The notes under the pieces were generated by a model. It ran no database searches. It worked only from the letters and a program-made list of their open reading frames with translations, and was not told the DNA's origin. Positions 5,287 to 5,674 of a stretch of DNA of 5,674 nucleotides are shown piece by piece (within the stretch, counting starts at the first letter, position 1; the number at the start of each line of letters is the position of its first letter). A program made the translations under genes and the position numbers. The DNA comes from Tissierellia bacterium (GTDB lineage: Bacteria > Bacillota > Clostridia > Tissierellales > Sedimentibacteraceae): the NCBI GenBank assembly GCA_028700795.1, contig JAQVRY010000010.1:1-5674 (forward strand). The letters run 5' to 3'.

Positions 5287-5547
5287 AAAGTTTAACTTAT
5301 TTTTATATAAAATAGAACTATTCATAATTACTGAGAAAAACAATAATAAACATCCGCTCACGGTTTCGAACACGAATAATTCTAGAAGCTCATTACGGTT
5401 AAAAATCCTACAGCTTGCAAACTCGCTCCGCTCAAACAGTGCAAGCTGCTTAACGGATTTTTAACCTCCTTTCGCTAAGAATTATAATCGTGTTCTGCAA
5501 ATGTTCGCTTAATGTTTATTATTGATTTTTGTTTAATAAAACTTTAA
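5285..5547. repeat. Large imperfect palindromic element, MITE- or REPIN-like
   Basis: Nested inverted arms share one centre near 5430. They are CAATAATAAACAT (5341-5353) with 5512-5524; GAACACGA plus ATAATTCT (5368-5383) with 5478-5495, where the right copy has 2 extra bases; GGTTAAAAATCC (5397-5408) with 5455-5466; and CAGCTTGCA (5411-5419) with 5440-5448. An outlying 9-bp pair lies at 5285-5293 and 5539-5547. The apical loop contains CTCGCTCCGCTC. I find no open frame or transposase. It is more G/C-rich at the centre than its surroundings. No clear target duplication is visible. It could be a non-autonomous mobile repeat or a structured RNA. Confidence 0.75.
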
Positions 5548-5612
5548 AATTAAACAATAACAATTAAATCAAAATATATGTACTTTTATATAAAATTAAT
5601 GTAAAATGCATA
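5548..5612. other. AT-rich spacer, nothing recognised
   Basis: This stretch is almost entirely A/T and has no open frame, hairpin or clear promoter. It separates the large palindrome from the terminal composite repeat. Confidence 0.6.
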
Positions 5613-5674
5613 TATAAGGTATGGGGACACACCTTGGAGAATGTCATCCTGAGCGAAGCGAAGGATCTCAGGGT
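5613..5674. repeat. Composite repeat: second 20-mer copy joined to a GAGCGAAGCGA hairpin, cut by window end
   Basis: Bases 5616-5635 are identical to 2975-2994 upstream of rpmH. After that the sequence departs from the first copy and enters a different hairpin. There ATCCT (5646-5650) pairs with AGGAT (5662-5666) around GAGCGAAGCGA. Alternatively ATCCTGAG (5646-5653) pairs with CTCAGGGT (5667-5674) with one G-T. From memory, ATCCTGAGCGAAGCGAAGGAT-type repeats are common in varied bacterial genomes. The element probably continues past the window. Confidence 0.65.

Noticed and set aside
5341..5524. CRISPR array or tRNA/rRNA in the gene-free right end
   Set aside because: The repeats are inverted arms around one centre, not regularly spaced direct repeats. 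No cloverleaf or rRNA-like sequence was found.

Overview
The window is a chromosomal replication-origin neighbourhood of a low-GC (roughly 30% by eye) member of the Bacillota, most likely an anaerobic clostridial or Tissierellia-type lineage. The gene order dnaN-dnaA / origin / rpmH-rnpA-yidD-yidC-jag is the conserved Firmicute oriC arrangement. A Gram-positive-type YidC without a large periplasmic domain, the Jag/KhpB protein, strong AGGAGG ribosome binding sites and A/T-rich codon use fit this. A more exact placement (for example Sedimentibacter-like) is only a guess.

Left half, minus strand: dnaA (1363-2697) is followed by dnaN (14-1123). Both are intact, and the window ends 13 bases after the dnaN stop. 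The 239-bp dnaA-dnaN gap holds a good sigma-A-type promoter for dnaN, several DnaA-box-like 9-mers and a run of TAG-like triplets resembling DnaA-trios. It is therefore the probable duplex-unwinding half of a bipartite origin. The 430-bp gap between dnaA and rpmH (2698-3127) holds two consensus TTATCCACA boxes, several relaxed boxes, an 18-bp palindrome made of two inverted boxes, an AT-rich stretch, a REP-like hairpin element and a consensus rpmH promoter.

Right half, plus strand: rpmH (44 codons, 3128-3262), rnpA, yidD, yidC and jag are tightly packed. rnpA and yidD overlap by 4 nt, and jag starts on the base after the yidC stop. They read as one transcription unit from the rpmH promoter to a strong hairpin at the jag stop codon. 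The genes link initiation and processivity of replication (DnaA, beta clamp) with ribosome assembly (bL34), tRNA 5' processing (RNase P protein), membrane protein insertion (YidC, YidD) and RNA binding (Jag/KhpB).

The last 413 bases carry no gene that I can support. They hold a large imperfect palindrome (core arms 5341-5524) and, at the extreme end, a second copy of the 20-mer found upstream of rpmH, fused to a different hairpin repeat that runs off the window.

I found no undescribed multi-gene system. The coding content is standard core machinery. The less ordinary material is the origin architecture and the three palindromic repeat elements in the non-coding DNA.
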